Assembly: GCA_937923945.1 (NCBI GenBank)
Contig: CALDWC010000089.1
Coordinates: forward strand, 1 to 19,633
DNA from: an uncultured Treponema sp.
GTDB lineage: Bacteria; Spirochaetota; Spirochaetia; Treponematales; Treponemataceae
DNA: 19,633 nucleotides
Direction of reading: 5' to 3'
Shown here: positions 7,211 through 14,781 of the stretch, one piece after another
How positions within the stretch are numbered: the stretch's first letter is position 1
How the letters are laid out: the number at the start of each line of letters is the position of its first letter
Notes under the pieces: model-generated
Told to the model about the DNA's origin: nothing
Seen by the model: the letters and a program-made list of their open reading frames with translations, nothing else
Database searches by the model: none
Translations under genes and position numbers: made by a program

Positions 7211-7831
7211 CTTTGAAAAAAGTCCGCGCTGTCCTGCTTTTACCCACCGCCCGATATTGCGGGTTAAAACGGCAGAATCCAACTGGGATACAATCCATGA
7301 AGCGGACGTTTCATCCGGTGTTTCCAACTTTACCAAAAGGCTCTGCACCGCCGGGATTTTTTTTCTGCCCAGCGTCACAGACGTGTTTTCCGCTAATTTG
7401 GTAAATGCGGCGGTTGCCATATTGAGTGCAAAATTATCAAGTAAATCGTCATCCGTAGTTCGGAGAACAAAAAGCAAACGTCCTTGTTCCTGTTTTACCA
7501 TAATCGTTTGCAAAATTAACACAAGGTTTGCATACGCGGTAATCAACTCCGTGCATGCTGTATCGATTGCAATCAACGTTTGTGACGCATACAGTTTATT
7601 AAATTCAACGACATCAAACACAATCACCGCCGTATCAAGTGCCATGTTTTTATTTTTTAAAAGCAAATTTAACTGCTGTAATGCAAACGGTGTGTTCCGG
7701 TTCCACTGTAAGGTTTTCTCATTGACAGTGTCACTTGTGAGGATAACATGGTAGCCTGCATGTGATAACTTCGTTCCGAGCAGGCGCGAAAATGCAAGCC
7801 GCTCATCGGTTATAAAAACGTCTTTGCCCAT
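7208..7831 (-). CDS. Unknown 207-aa protein, possible Rossmann-like fold
   Basis: No specific family is recognised. The start, KDVFITDERLAFSRLLGTKLSHAGYHVILTSD, has the strand, helix, strand rhythm of a Rossmann-like fold, and later strands TAVIVFDVV (about 68-76) and RLLFVLRTTDDD (about 119-130) fit it. This resembles a degenerate short-chain dehydrogenase or response-regulator-like domain, but no Gly-x-x-x-Gly-x-Gly cofactor loop or Tyr-x-x-x-Lys pair is evident, so enzymatic activity is not claimed. There is no signal peptide. It is followed in the same direction by the 655-aa gene, which suggests a joint function. Confidence 0.75.
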   Translation of the reverse strand: MGKDVFITDERLAFSRLLGTKLSHAGYHVILTSDTVNEKTLQWNRNTPFALQQLNLLLKNKNMALDTAVIVFDVVEFNKLYASQTLIAIDTACTELITAYANLVLILQTIMVKQEQGRLLFVLRTTDDDLLDNFALNMATAAFTKLAENTSVTLGRKKIPAVQSLLVKLETPDETSASWIVSQLDSAVLTRNIGRWVKAGQRGLFSK

Positions 7832-7837
7832 ATTTTT

Positions 7838-7866
7838 ATTGTATCACGTACGGTAAAAAAAGTGAA
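7838..7866 (-). promoter_or_regulatory. Leaderless-type promoter of the 207-aa gene
   Basis: On the minus strand, TTCACT (7866-7861), a 17-bp spacer and TACAAT (7843-7838) end 6 nt before the ATG at 7831. The expected transcription start coincides with, or lies 1 nt from, the start codon. The upstream sequence has no Shine-Dalgarno match. Confidence 0.55.
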
Positions 7867-7889
7867 GACTGTCCCGATAAAAATATTGC

Positions 7890-8384
7890 TCATTCGTCAG
7901 GTTCGGTAATCGGTTCCAGTTGAATTGAATCATCATGCAAAAGATTTTCTCGAAGCATTTTCTTTTCACGCACCGAGCGGATAACGGCACGCACGCAAAT
8001 ATCGGTTAAAGCAATTCCGGCTGAAATGCCCACTGCGGTAAAAAAAATCTTTTTTTGTTCGGAACTCGTCAACGGAACGGCAACTCCCGGCTTTTTCATC
8101 GGCCACGGATAATACCGTTGATCGCCCGGATGCTTTATTGACCGCGATATGTCATAGGTCCAAAATGACAACATCGTCACCAGCGGTAAAGCACCGAAGG
8201 TTAAAATCTCAAACCGTCGCAACTCATGCGCCCACAGCGGAAATTCAGCGGCACTATATGCTTCCGGTGTTCGATCCTTTTTTTCGATTTCTTCGGCTGA
8301 AAGCGCTGGCGGTACCAGTGAAACGCTCAACGCGAAAAAACAAAGTACCGCAATCAGCCGTTTTGAGTAACGTGCTTTATTCAC
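7890..8384 (-). CDS. Exported or membrane protein of unknown function
   Basis: This 164-aa protein has a typical signal peptide: basic NKARYSKR, hydrophobic LIAVLCFFALSVSLV, and a likely cut after PPALSA near residue 30. Two further hydrophobic stretches (about 62-78, LTFGALPLVTMLSFW, and about 112-132, KIFFTAVGISAGIALTDICV) would place it in the inner membrane. The C-terminus is charged and ends in acidic residues. No family is recognised. It begins with GTG only 11 nt after the nifU stop, so it is probably co-transcribed with nifU, although nothing in it points to iron-sulfur biology. No strong ribosome-binding site is visible before the GTG. Confidence 0.75.
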   Translation of the reverse strand: MNKARYSKRLIAVLCFFALSVSLVPPALSAEEIEKKDRTPEAYSAAEFPLWAHELRRFEILTFGALPLVTMLSFWTYDISRSIKHPGDQRYYPWPMKKPGVAVPLTSSEQKKIFFTAVGISAGIALTDICVRAVIRSVREKKMLRENLLHDDSIQLEPITEPDE

Positions 8385-8395
8385 CGACGCTCAGT

Positions 8396-8995
8396 TTAGT
8401 CTGCACCATACAGGTGATCCAGCTCGTGCAAATATTCCAGTGTACGTTCTTTACAGGTACCGCATACCGTGCCGATTTTCGTGCGTTCCTGCAGCGCTTC
8501 CCAAGTTTTTGCTCCGTCCAAATAGGCTTGTTCCACATCACGGGTCGTTACATCCATGCAGTAACAGAGCGTACGCGTTTCTTCCGTTCCGCGAAGCGGC
8601 GGCAGATGATTTTTTTCCAAGTAATCATCGATTGCCGCCCGTAACGCTTTATCACCCAAGACAGAACAGTGTATTTTATGTTCGGGTAAACCGCCCAGCC
8701 GCGCAACAATATCCTGCGGATTGACTTTGTATGCTTCTTCAATCCGCATGCCTTTTATCGCTTCCGATAAAATCGAAGTAGACGCAATCGCGCTGGCACA
8801 GCCGTACGTTTTCCATTTGCAGTCGGTAATAATGCCGTCTTTTACACGAATTAAAAGCAACATTTGGTCGCCGCACTTTATATTTCCGATGAGTCCGCGT
8901 CCGTCACAGGGCCATTCGTACTCGGGAACCGTTAACATATTTTTCGGATTCAAGAAATGTTCTTTTACCGTATCTGAATATAACCAATCACTCAT
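8396..8995 (-). CDS. nifU: NifU-like Fe-S scaffold with BFD-type [2Fe-2S] domain
   Basis: This 199-aa protein assembles iron-sulfur clusters for transfer to apo-proteins in the cytoplasm. The N-terminal IscU-like domain (about 1-125) keeps the three scaffold cysteines and the stabilising Asp: Cys41 and Asp43 in IKCGD, Cys66 in YGCAS, and Cys110 in IHCSV. A BFD-type domain follows (about 142-195) with four ligand cysteines, Cys144 and Cys146 (LCYCMD) and Cys178 and Cys181 (VCGTCK). The C-terminal Nfu domain of full-length NifU is absent, so this is the two-domain form seen in some anaerobes. GGAG lies 6 nt before the ATG. No cysteine desulfurase (NifS) gene is in the window. It leads a two-gene unit with the exported protein downstream. 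Confidence 0.92.
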   Translation of the reverse strand: MSDWLYSDTVKEHFLNPKNMLTVPEYEWPCDGRGLIGNIKCGDQMLLLIRVKDGIITDCKWKTYGCASAIASTSILSEAIKGMRIEEAYKVNPQDIVARLGGLPEHKIHCSVLGDKALRAAIDDYLEKNHLPPLRGTEETRTLCYCMDVTTRDVEQAYLDGAKTWEALQERTKIGTVCGTCKERTLEYLHELDHLYGAD

Positions 8996-9021
8996 AATTC
9001 ACTCCATTGTAATCTGGTATT

Positions 9022-9050
9022 ATTATACTGAATTTTTTAAATTTTTACAA
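9022..9050 (-). promoter_or_regulatory. nifU promoter
   Basis: On the minus strand, TTGTAA (9050-9045), a 17-bp spacer and TATAAT (9027-9022) are followed by a leader of about 20 nt with GGAG (9005-9002) before the ATG at 8995. Confidence 0.65.
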
Positions 9051-9103
9051 TAAAAATTTATATACAAAACTGAGGCGACCTATTTGATTTACATACGGAG
9101 GCA

Positions 9104-9276
9104 TTTGATTAATTCAATCGAGAATTACGTTCGTCTTTCAAAAAACTAAAAGTTTTAAAAAGGCGACATTTCAGTGCCCACCTTATTATGCTGAACATCG
9201 AGAAACAATGAAGGAGATACTTTGCTTTTGCAAAGTATGCTGTTAAACGGCGTCAAGCCTTTAATCAGTGTTTCCA
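9104..9276 (-). repeat. Dispersed MITE-like repeat, copy B (inverted)
   Basis: Read on the minus strand it starts GGAAACACTGATTAAAGGC (from 9275) and ends TCAATTCTCGATTGAATTAATC-like with the last bases diverged (about 9104-9125). It holds a perfect 9-bp hairpin with a TTTT loop (9217-9225 with 9230-9238), the core TGTTTCTCGATGTTCAG and the block GTGGGCACTGAAA, in the same order as copy A. Its left terminal repeat forms the last codons and the TAA stop of the cas2 remnant next to it. Confidence 0.8.
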
Positions 9277-9491
9277 TAGGCTTGTTCTTCCAAACTTGCC
9301 GGTGTACCTAAAATTATTTTTGCTTCAAAACACTTTTTACATACGGGATAAAAATGCAAGCGGTCGCAGTTTGGATCGATATATGCACATAATTTTTCAA
9401 ACAAGTACTCCACCTCATCGCGATTAAGCTCGCACTGAAAAAACGAATATTGAATCCGTAAAAAACGATTTGATCGGTTCTCTTGATATTT
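9261..9491 (-). pseudogene. cas2: cas2 remnant (5'-truncated CRISPR adaptation nuclease)
   Basis: Reading the minus strand from about 9491 to the TAA at 9263-9261 gives 76 residues of clear Cas2 character: RFLRIQYSFFQCEL (the second beta strand), EVEYLFEKLCAYIDPNCDRL (helix, then the strand leading in) and HFYPVCKKCFEAKIILGTP (the C-terminal strand with the YP-C-x-x-C and LG pattern). The N-terminal strand with the metal-binding Asp and the following residues is missing. The frame stays open back to a TGA near 9550, but it has no ATG, GTG or TTG before the conserved part. The last residues, GNTD, and the stop codon come from repeat copy B. The A/T-rich promoter of the divergent 495-aa gene occupies the lost 5' end. 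No cas1, effector gene or CRISPR array is in the window. Confidence 0.75.
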
Positions 9492-9510
9492 TTTTTGTTT
9501 TAAGTAGAAT
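9483..9510 (+). promoter_or_regulatory. Leaderless-type promoter of the 495-aa gene
   Basis: TTGATA (9483-9488), a 16-bp spacer and TAGAAT (9505-9510) end 6 nt before the ATG at 9517. No ribosome-binding site is present. The -35 element lies inside the decayed 5' part of the cas2 remnant. Confidence 0.6.
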
Positions 9511-9516
9511 GGCAGT

Positions 9517-11004
9517 ATGCGTTGGGATACGGTGTTCAGTGTTTTTGAGTTTCAGGAAGTTTTAAATACAACATTTTACATTGATGAAATTTTACAGTAT
9601 TTCCGCATAAAAAAAACGGACTACACCATAAAAAAAGTACGGGATTATCTCATAAAAAAAAACATTGCGTTTCTCAAACGGAGAAATGATTTATATAATT
9701 GGGTCGACACTGATTTTGCCGCTTCACCGTGGATTTTGAAAACCAATTTTCTCAAAGATAAAATATTTGCGATTCGTCCGTCCCGTTTTGAAATAGAAAA
9801 TAATATTTTGTTGTTGGGTTCCCGTTTTTCATGGTTTTTGAACACCGACTTTGCGTATAATAATCTCATTGCATATTATGACAAACTACCGGTGCAGCGT
9901 TCTTTTTTTTTGCTGCCGTATTCGCAAGCTCAGTATTATTTTTTTACGGAAGGTGAAACGCAATTCTTCAATGATATTTTAAATCAGCATGATGATAACT
10001 TTGAAAGTTTTTCAGTGATGACAACGAACGCAAATGTAAAACTGAAATGTTTTTTAATGTACGATGTATATCGTGATTTGCAAATTATGGAAGGCGATAG
10101 ATTACTGTTCCGATTTTCAAATAATGGCAAGTTCTGGTTTGAGATTCTTGATAAAAAAGCACTTCCCGTTTCAAAAGAAAAAGAACAGTATTTTCAGAAA
10201 AAATTTGATGATACGATGTATCATATTTGTCGGAGTTTAAAAGCGGAGTCGAATCCTTTTACTGCACTTTCAACGGTGTTCTTTTTTGAAAATAAAACCC
10301 TATTTACTGATATGCAACTTTCATTTGAAGAGTTGATACAAAACTCAAAAACGATTTGCTGCATTGAGTACGGTTATGAATCGCTGATCTGGCTACGAGA
10401 CGAACCGGAGCCGGATAACTTTTTATGGGCTATGGTTTTGGATCGTGATGATACGCGGCAAGAGCAGCTTTTTTACCGTATGGCAATACCGCTTTCCGCT
10501 TTTATTTTAGATTTAATTATCACCAAGTTTTTGTATGATGATTTCGCTTACGGCAATGCGGACGAAAAAGCATTGTACGAAACTTTGTCGAAAACGTTTT
10601 TAGATTGGAATGACGTCAAAAAAAAAGATTACGATGCTTTTTTTGATTTAGTGAAAAAGCGGCGTGATGAAATCAAAAAAACATTTAATCCTTTCGCTGA
10701 AGCCAACGAATTAGTGGAAATGCGTAACACTGTCTTAGGCTTGTATTTACAAATGGTTGCATTCGTTGGAAAATTATGTGAAAAAAATTTTTCACCGAGT
10801 AGTTTTGTGAATCAGCAAGGAATCCGCTTAAATCAGCTTTTAAGTAAGATTGTTGTAATCACGGATTTTTTTTCGGTGCGATATGCTTCGTATATGGAAT
10901 TTACCGAGTTAATCGCGAATGTTGAAAATATGGCGGAAGGTTTTGAAATGGTAAAATCAAGCATTGAAGTGCAAATAAAAAATAACGGGAGTTTTTATGA
11001 GTGA
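9517..11004 (+). CDS. Unknown 495-aa protein coupled to transketolase
   Basis: No family is recognised. The protein is soluble, aromatic-rich and has no signal peptide. Residues about 20-65 (EILQYFRIKKTDYTIKKVRD, then YLIKKNIAFLKRRNDLYNWV) look like a winged helix, which hints at nucleic-acid binding. The middle is a mix of strands and acidic loops, and the last 130 residues are helical, possibly coiled coil (LVKKRRDEIKKTFNPF, VENMAEGFEMVKSSIEVQIK). The stop codon overlaps the transketolase start by 8 nt (10997-11004), so translation is probably coupled and the two genes form one transcript. Its codon use is more A/T-rich than that of hutH or tkt. A regulatory role is possible but not shown. 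Confidence 0.8.
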   Translation: MRWDTVFSVFEFQEVLNTTFYIDEILQYFRIKKTDYTIKKVRDYLIKKNIAFLKRRNDLYNWVDTDFAASPWILKTNFLKDKIFAIRPSRFEIENNILLLGSRFSWFLNTDFAYNNLIAYYDKLPVQRSFFLLPYSQAQYYFFTEGETQFFNDILNQHDDNFESFSVMTTNANVKLKCFLMYDVYRDLQIMEGDRLLFRFSNNGKFWFEILDKKALPVSKEKEQYFQKKFDDTMYHICRSLKAESNPFTALSTVFFFENKTLFTDMQLSFEELIQNSKTICCIEYGYESLIWLRDEPEPDNFLWAMVLDRDDTRQEQLFYRMAIPLSAFILDLIITKFLYDDFAYGNADEKALYETLSKTFLDWNDVKKKDYDAFFDLVKKRRDEIKKTFNPFAEANELVEMRNTVLGLYLQMVAFVGKLCEKNFSPSSFVNQQGIRLNQLLSKIVVITDFFSVRYASYMEFTELIANVENMAEGFEMVKSSIEVQIKNNGSFYE

Positions 11005-12982
11005 ATTGGAAGCGATAGCAAAATCAATCAGAAGTTTATCGATTGATGCAATTGAAAAAGCAAAATCGGGGCATCCCGGTTTACCGCTTGGAGCTGCAGA
11101 ACTCGCTGCAGTGTTATATGCAAAAATATTAAAACATAATCCGCATAATCCCGACTGGATAAATCGGGATCGGTTTGTTTTATCGGCAGGACACGGCTCA
11201 ATGTTGCTGTATTCTATTTTGCATCTTGCGGGATATGATGTGTCTCTTGAAGATATAAAAAATTTCCGCACGCCCGATTCAAAGTGTGCGGGGCATCCCG
11301 AATACGGGCATTGTTCCGGCGTTGAAGCGACGACCGGACCGTTGGGGCAAGGCATCTCAATGGCTGTCGGTATGGCGGTTTCGGAAAAAATGCTGGAAGC
11401 CCGATTTAATACCGATGAACTGAAAATTTTTGATCATTACATTTACGCGCTGGTCGGTGAAGGCTGTCTAATGGAAGGCATTTCCAATGAAGCGTCCAGT
11501 TTCGCCGGTAACAACAAGTTGAATAACCTCATTGTGTTTTACGATAAAAATCAAATTACAATTGATGGGAACATCGGTATCACGTTTACCGATGATATTA
11601 AAAAGCGATACGAAGCCTACCACTGGAATGTTATCGAAACAACGATGTACGATTTTACAAAAATCGAGCAAGCGGTTGCGCAAGCAAAATTGCAAGATAA
11701 ACCGACTCTCATTATTTTGGATTCGGTAATCGGAAAAGGTGCGCCCACGGTGGAAGGAACGTCCAAGGCTCACGGTGCACCGCTCGGAACGGAAGGACTT
11801 GCCAAAGCGAAAGTAGCGTTAGGTTTAGACCCCGAAAAGTTTTTTATAGTTGAAGAAGAAGCATACGCTTATTTTAAAAAGCGACAAGCTGATTTTTCTA
11901 AAGCGGAAGAAGATTGGAAAAAAAATTTTGCCGAGTACGCACAAAAGTATCCTGAAAAATATGCGGAACTCACCGGTTACTTTGATGAGGCTGACCTTGC
12001 ACGAAAATTAGACGCGGTACAATTTCCCGCATACGCTGAAGGAGAAATGATTTCAACGCGTGCCGCTTCCGGAAAAGCGCTGAACGCGATTGCAAAAACG
12101 CTCACCTCAGTTGTCGGCGGTTCTGCCGACCTTGAAGGTTCAAACTGCACAAAGCTGGAAAACGGGACATACTTTTCACCCGCCGATTATGCCGGCAGAA
12201 GCATTCACTTTGGTATCCGCGAATTCGCAATGGCGGCATTGTGCAACGGTATTTTACTGCATAAACCCTTTCATGCTTTTTGTGCAACTTTTTTAGTTTT
12301 TTCGGATTATTTAAAACCGGCATTGCGGCTTTCCGCGTTGATGAAACTTCCGGTAACCTACGTTTTTACGCACGATAGTATTTACGTCGGTGAAGATGGA
12401 CCGACGCATCAGCCGATTGAAATGCTTGCAATGCTGCGCGCAATTCCGAATTGTTTTGTATTGCGTCCCTGCGATGCGGAAGAAACGAATGAAGCGTGGA
12501 AGTTTGCGATGCAAAGTAAAACGGCTCCGGTGTGTTTAATTTTAAGTCGCCAAAATTTACCGGTAATTAAAAAACACGATGCAAATTGGCGAAAAAATTT
12601 TTCCAAAGGAGCTTATACCGTGTATCGACCGGAGGGAAAAATTGACGTTACGATTTTAGCGACCGGCTCGGAAGTTTCCCTCGCGTTGGAAGCGCTAAAG
12701 TTGAGCCGCACCAAAAATGTGCAAATCATTTCAGTAACCTGCAAAGAGCGGTTTGAACAAATGGAGCAGAGCGAACTTGAAACGCTGCTCGGCGGGACTC
12801 GTGCAGCACGGCGGATTATTACGTGCGAAGCGGGAATCCGGCAAGGCTGGGAACACTGGTGCAAAGACAAGCGTGACTGTTTTTCACTTGAGGGGTTCGG
12901 GCTTTCCGGTAAGGGAAGCGAAGTCGCCGCACGGCTTTCATTTACGGCGCATGACCTTGCTGCATTGATTGACAAAGACTAA
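10997..12982 (+). CDS. tkt: Transketolase
   Basis: This enzyme transfers two-carbon ketol units between sugar phosphates in the non-oxidative pentose phosphate pathway, using thiamine diphosphate and Mg2+. The protein is 661 aa, the normal bacterial length. Conserved sites include His26 in SGHPGLPLG, His66 in GHGSMLLY, His100 in AGHPEYG, the cofactor motif GEGCLMEG to Asn185 (154-185; Glu155 is the usual Asp or Glu position), His260 in KAHG, Glu409 in FGIREFAMAA (activates the cofactor), and His471 in GEDGPTHQPIE. Translation starts at ATG with GGGAG upstream, inside the end of the 495-aa gene. No other pentose phosphate gene is adjacent. Confidence 0.97.
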   Translation: MSELEAIAKSIRSLSIDAIEKAKSGHPGLPLGAAELAAVLYAKILKHNPHNPDWINRDRFVLSAGHGSMLLYSILHLAGYDVSLEDIKNFRTPDSKCAGHPEYGHCSGVEATTGPLGQGISMAVGMAVSEKMLEARFNTDELKIFDHYIYALVGEGCLMEGISNEASSFAGNNKLNNLIVFYDKNQITIDGNIGITFTDDIKKRYEAYHWNVIETTMYDFTKIEQAVAQAKLQDKPTLIILDSVIGKGAPTVEGTSKAHGAPLGTEGLAKAKVALGLDPEKFFIVEEEAYAYFKKRQADFSKAEEDWKKNFAEYAQKYPEKYAELTGYFDEADLARKLDAVQFPAYAEGEMISTRAASGKALNAIAKTLTSVVGGSADLEGSNCTKLENGTYFSPADYAGRSIHFGIREFAMAALCNGILLHKPFHAFCATFLVFSDYLKPALRLSALMKLPVTYVFTHDSIYVGEDGPTHQPIEMLAMLRAIPNCFVLRPCDAEETNEAWKFAMQSKTAPVCLILSRQNLPVIKKHDANWRKNFSKGAYTVYRPEGKIDVTILATGSEVSLALEALKLSRTKNVQIISVTCKERFEQMEQSELETLLGGTRAARRIITCEAGIRQGWEHWCKDKRDCFSLEGFGLSGKGSEVAARLSFTAHDLAALIDKD

Positions 12983-12983
12983 A

Positions 12984-13100
12984 ATATCTCCTTATATTAT
13001 TTTCAATGTTCAGCATAATAACAGTAGAATTAAAGGTGGGCACTGAAAGGTAATCTTTTAAAAACTTTAGTTTTTAAAAGATTACTCTAATATAAGGAGG
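12984..13100 (+). repeat. Dispersed MITE-like repeat, copy C (central part) forming a long hairpin
   Basis: This copy has the core of the repeat: TATCTCCTT at 12985-12992, then TCAATGTTCAGCATAATAA and GTGGGCACTGAAA. Both usual ends are missing. It folds twice. A perfect 17-bp inverted repeat with a TT centre lies at 13050-13066 and 13069-13085, and a perfect 12-bp outer arm pairs CTCCTTATATTA (12988-12999) with TAATATAAGGAG (13088-13099). The outer right arm contains the ribosome-binding site of the downstream ABC gene. It fills the whole space between tkt and the exporter. No U-tract follows, so it is not a standard terminator. Confidence 0.75.
13094..13100 (+). promoter_or_regulatory. Ribosome-binding site of the first ABC gene, paired in a hairpin
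   Basis: AAGGAGG lies 4 nt before the ATG at 13105. In a transcript that includes 12988 onward, AAGGAG can pair with CTCCTT at 12988-12993 as part of a 12-bp stem, which would hide it from ribosomes. A transcript starting inside the element would leave it free. Confidence 0.6.
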
Positions 13101-13104
13101 ACTA

Positions 13105-14781
13105 ATGACAGCACGCACATCTTTTATAGCATATTTCAAAAAATTTTTATCGAAGCATAAACTGCTTTTGCTTTTTATGTGTTTGTTCTTTTTTTCGCAC
13201 ATTGGGCTGACTTTGTACATACCGCAGCTTTTTCAAAAATTTATCGATGGAGTGACAAATGGGCTTGATACGAATGCTATTTTACTCATCGCTCTTATGT
13301 ATGTAGCCTCTGTGTTTTTTGTCGAGGTGCTAAACGCACTCAGTAGTTTTTTTATACAAAAGCTTTCTTGGAAACTAAAGATAGTGTTGCGGTCTGATAT
13401 GCTAAAAAATCTTTTAGGTTTAGACATGGCATTTTATCACAATAACCCGGTTGGTGAATTAGTCGAAAATATTGAAACGGATGTATCAGTTCTTTCCAAT
13501 AGTGTTGCAAGTTTTGTACTCGATATAGTTTCGAGTATTGTTATTCTGGTAGGCATTTTGCTCATTGTTTTTTTTAATTCAAAACTACTTGGACTTTTGT
13601 TTTTGTTTTGCTCGGCTATTAGCCTTGTTGTGATGGTGCGACAAGCACAAAAGGATACCGGCTCGCTTGAGAATGTACGAAAAAAACTTGCCGAAGTTAA
13701 CGCTCTTGTTACTGAAAGTATTACCGGTTGCGAAGAGCTACACTGCTTAAATGCACATAATACCATAATAAAAAAATCCGATGCATTACATAATGAAATC
13801 TTTCAAAATGAAAACAAATATTACAAGCTGTATACATTTACCATGTTGCTCAATGATGTGATAACCTTATTTGAAAAAGGCTGCTTGGTTTTGTTGTTGT
13901 TTTATTTTTTGACGGAAAAAAGTTTTACGCTCGGGCAAGTATTTATGTTGTATAATTATTTTGTACTCTTGGAATGGCCTCTTTCAATGCTTGCAGAAAA
14001 CGCCACTGCATTCCAAGGACTCGGGGCTCGAATCAATCGTGTGTTTGATCTTTATCATGAAAAGCCACAGATTTCTTTTGGAAGTAGAAGCCTCGATGAT
14101 AAAACGTATAGTGTCGAATTTAAAAATGTTTCATTTGCATATAATGAGCGAAATGTAGTTTTAAATAACGTGAATTTTAAAATAACTGCCGGTGAACATT
14201 GTGCATTACAGGGGCGAACAGGTAGCGGTAAATCGACTCTGGTAAAACTTTTGTTAAAACTCTATGAGCCGTCGTCCGGAGAAATTTTACTCAATGGTAT
14301 TCCGCTCAATGCGTTTAGTCAAAAATCAATTGCGGAAAATATTGGTTATGTAAGCCAAAATATTACACTGTACTATGCGAGTATCAGGGACAATATTCGT
14401 ATGTTTGATAACAATATTTTGGATGAGCAGATTAATCGAGCATTACAGAAAAGCGGTATGTACGAAAAAATTATGGCGTTACCTGGTGGCTTGGATTATA
14501 TCTGTAAAGATGGCGCGACAAATTTTTCCAATGGTGAAACGCAACTTTTGGCATGTGCACGACTTTTTTTAAAACAGAGCAAGATTATTATTTTGGATGA
14601 GTCAACTGCAAAATTGGATAATACAGAGCAAGAAAAAATTCAGCGAGCATTTAATGAGCTTATCGAAAATAAAACCGCAATTATTATTGCGCACCGTAGC
14701 GAAACATTAGAACATGCAGATGTAAAATACATATTGCAAAACGGTACATTGACAAAAGGAGAAGTACATGAAAAAAAATAA
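13105..14781 (+). CDS. ABC exporter subunit 1 (fused membrane and ATPase domains; degenerate signature)
   Basis: This 558-aa half-transporter has an N-terminal domain of about six membrane helices (roughly residues 18-310) and a C-terminal ATPase. Motifs: Walker A GRTGSGKST (370-378), Q-loop Gln418, Walker B IIILDE with catalytic Glu499, D-loop AKLD, and H-loop His530 in IIAHRSE. All nucleotide-hydrolysing residues are intact. The ABC signature is altered to FSNGE (474-478) in place of LSGGQ. It overlaps the next gene by 14 nt and should pair with it as a heterodimer. The substrate cannot be told; lipids, peptides and drugs are all exported by this family. No substrate gene such as a bacteriocin precursor is visible beside it. 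Confidence 0.93.
   Translation: MTARTSFIAYFKKFLSKHKLLLLFMCLFFFSHIGLTLYIPQLFQKFIDGVTNGLDTNAILLIALMYVASVFFVEVLNALSSFFIQKLSWKLKIVLRSDMLKNLLGLDMAFYHNNPVGELVENIETDVSVLSNSVASFVLDIVSSIVILVGILLIVFFNSKLLGLLFLFCSAISLVVMVRQAQKDTGSLENVRKKLAEVNALVTESITGCEELHCLNAHNTIIKKSDALHNEIFQNENKYYKLYTFTMLLNDVITLFEKGCLVLLLFYFLTEKSFTLGQVFMLYNYFVLLEWPLSMLAENATAFQGLGARINRVFDLYHEKPQISFGSRSLDDKTYSVEFKNVSFAYNERNVVLNNVNFKITAGEHCALQGRTGSGKSTLVKLLLKLYEPSSGEILLNGIPLNAFSQKSIAENIGYVSQNITLYYASIRDNIRMFDNNILDEQINRALQKSGMYEKIMALPGGLDYICKDGATNFSNGETQLLACARLFLKQSKIIILDESTAKLDNTEQEKIQRAFNELIENKTAIIIAHRSETLEHADVKYILQNGTLTKGEVHEKK

Noticed and set aside
9277..9516. Search for a CRISPR array beside the cas2 remnant
   Set aside because: No regularly spaced repeats are present here or elsewhere in the window; the only repeated sequence is the dispersed element.
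13050..13085. The 17-bp hairpin after tkt as an intrinsic terminator
   Set aside because: The stem is A/T-rich and no T-run follows; it is better explained as part of the dispersed repeat.
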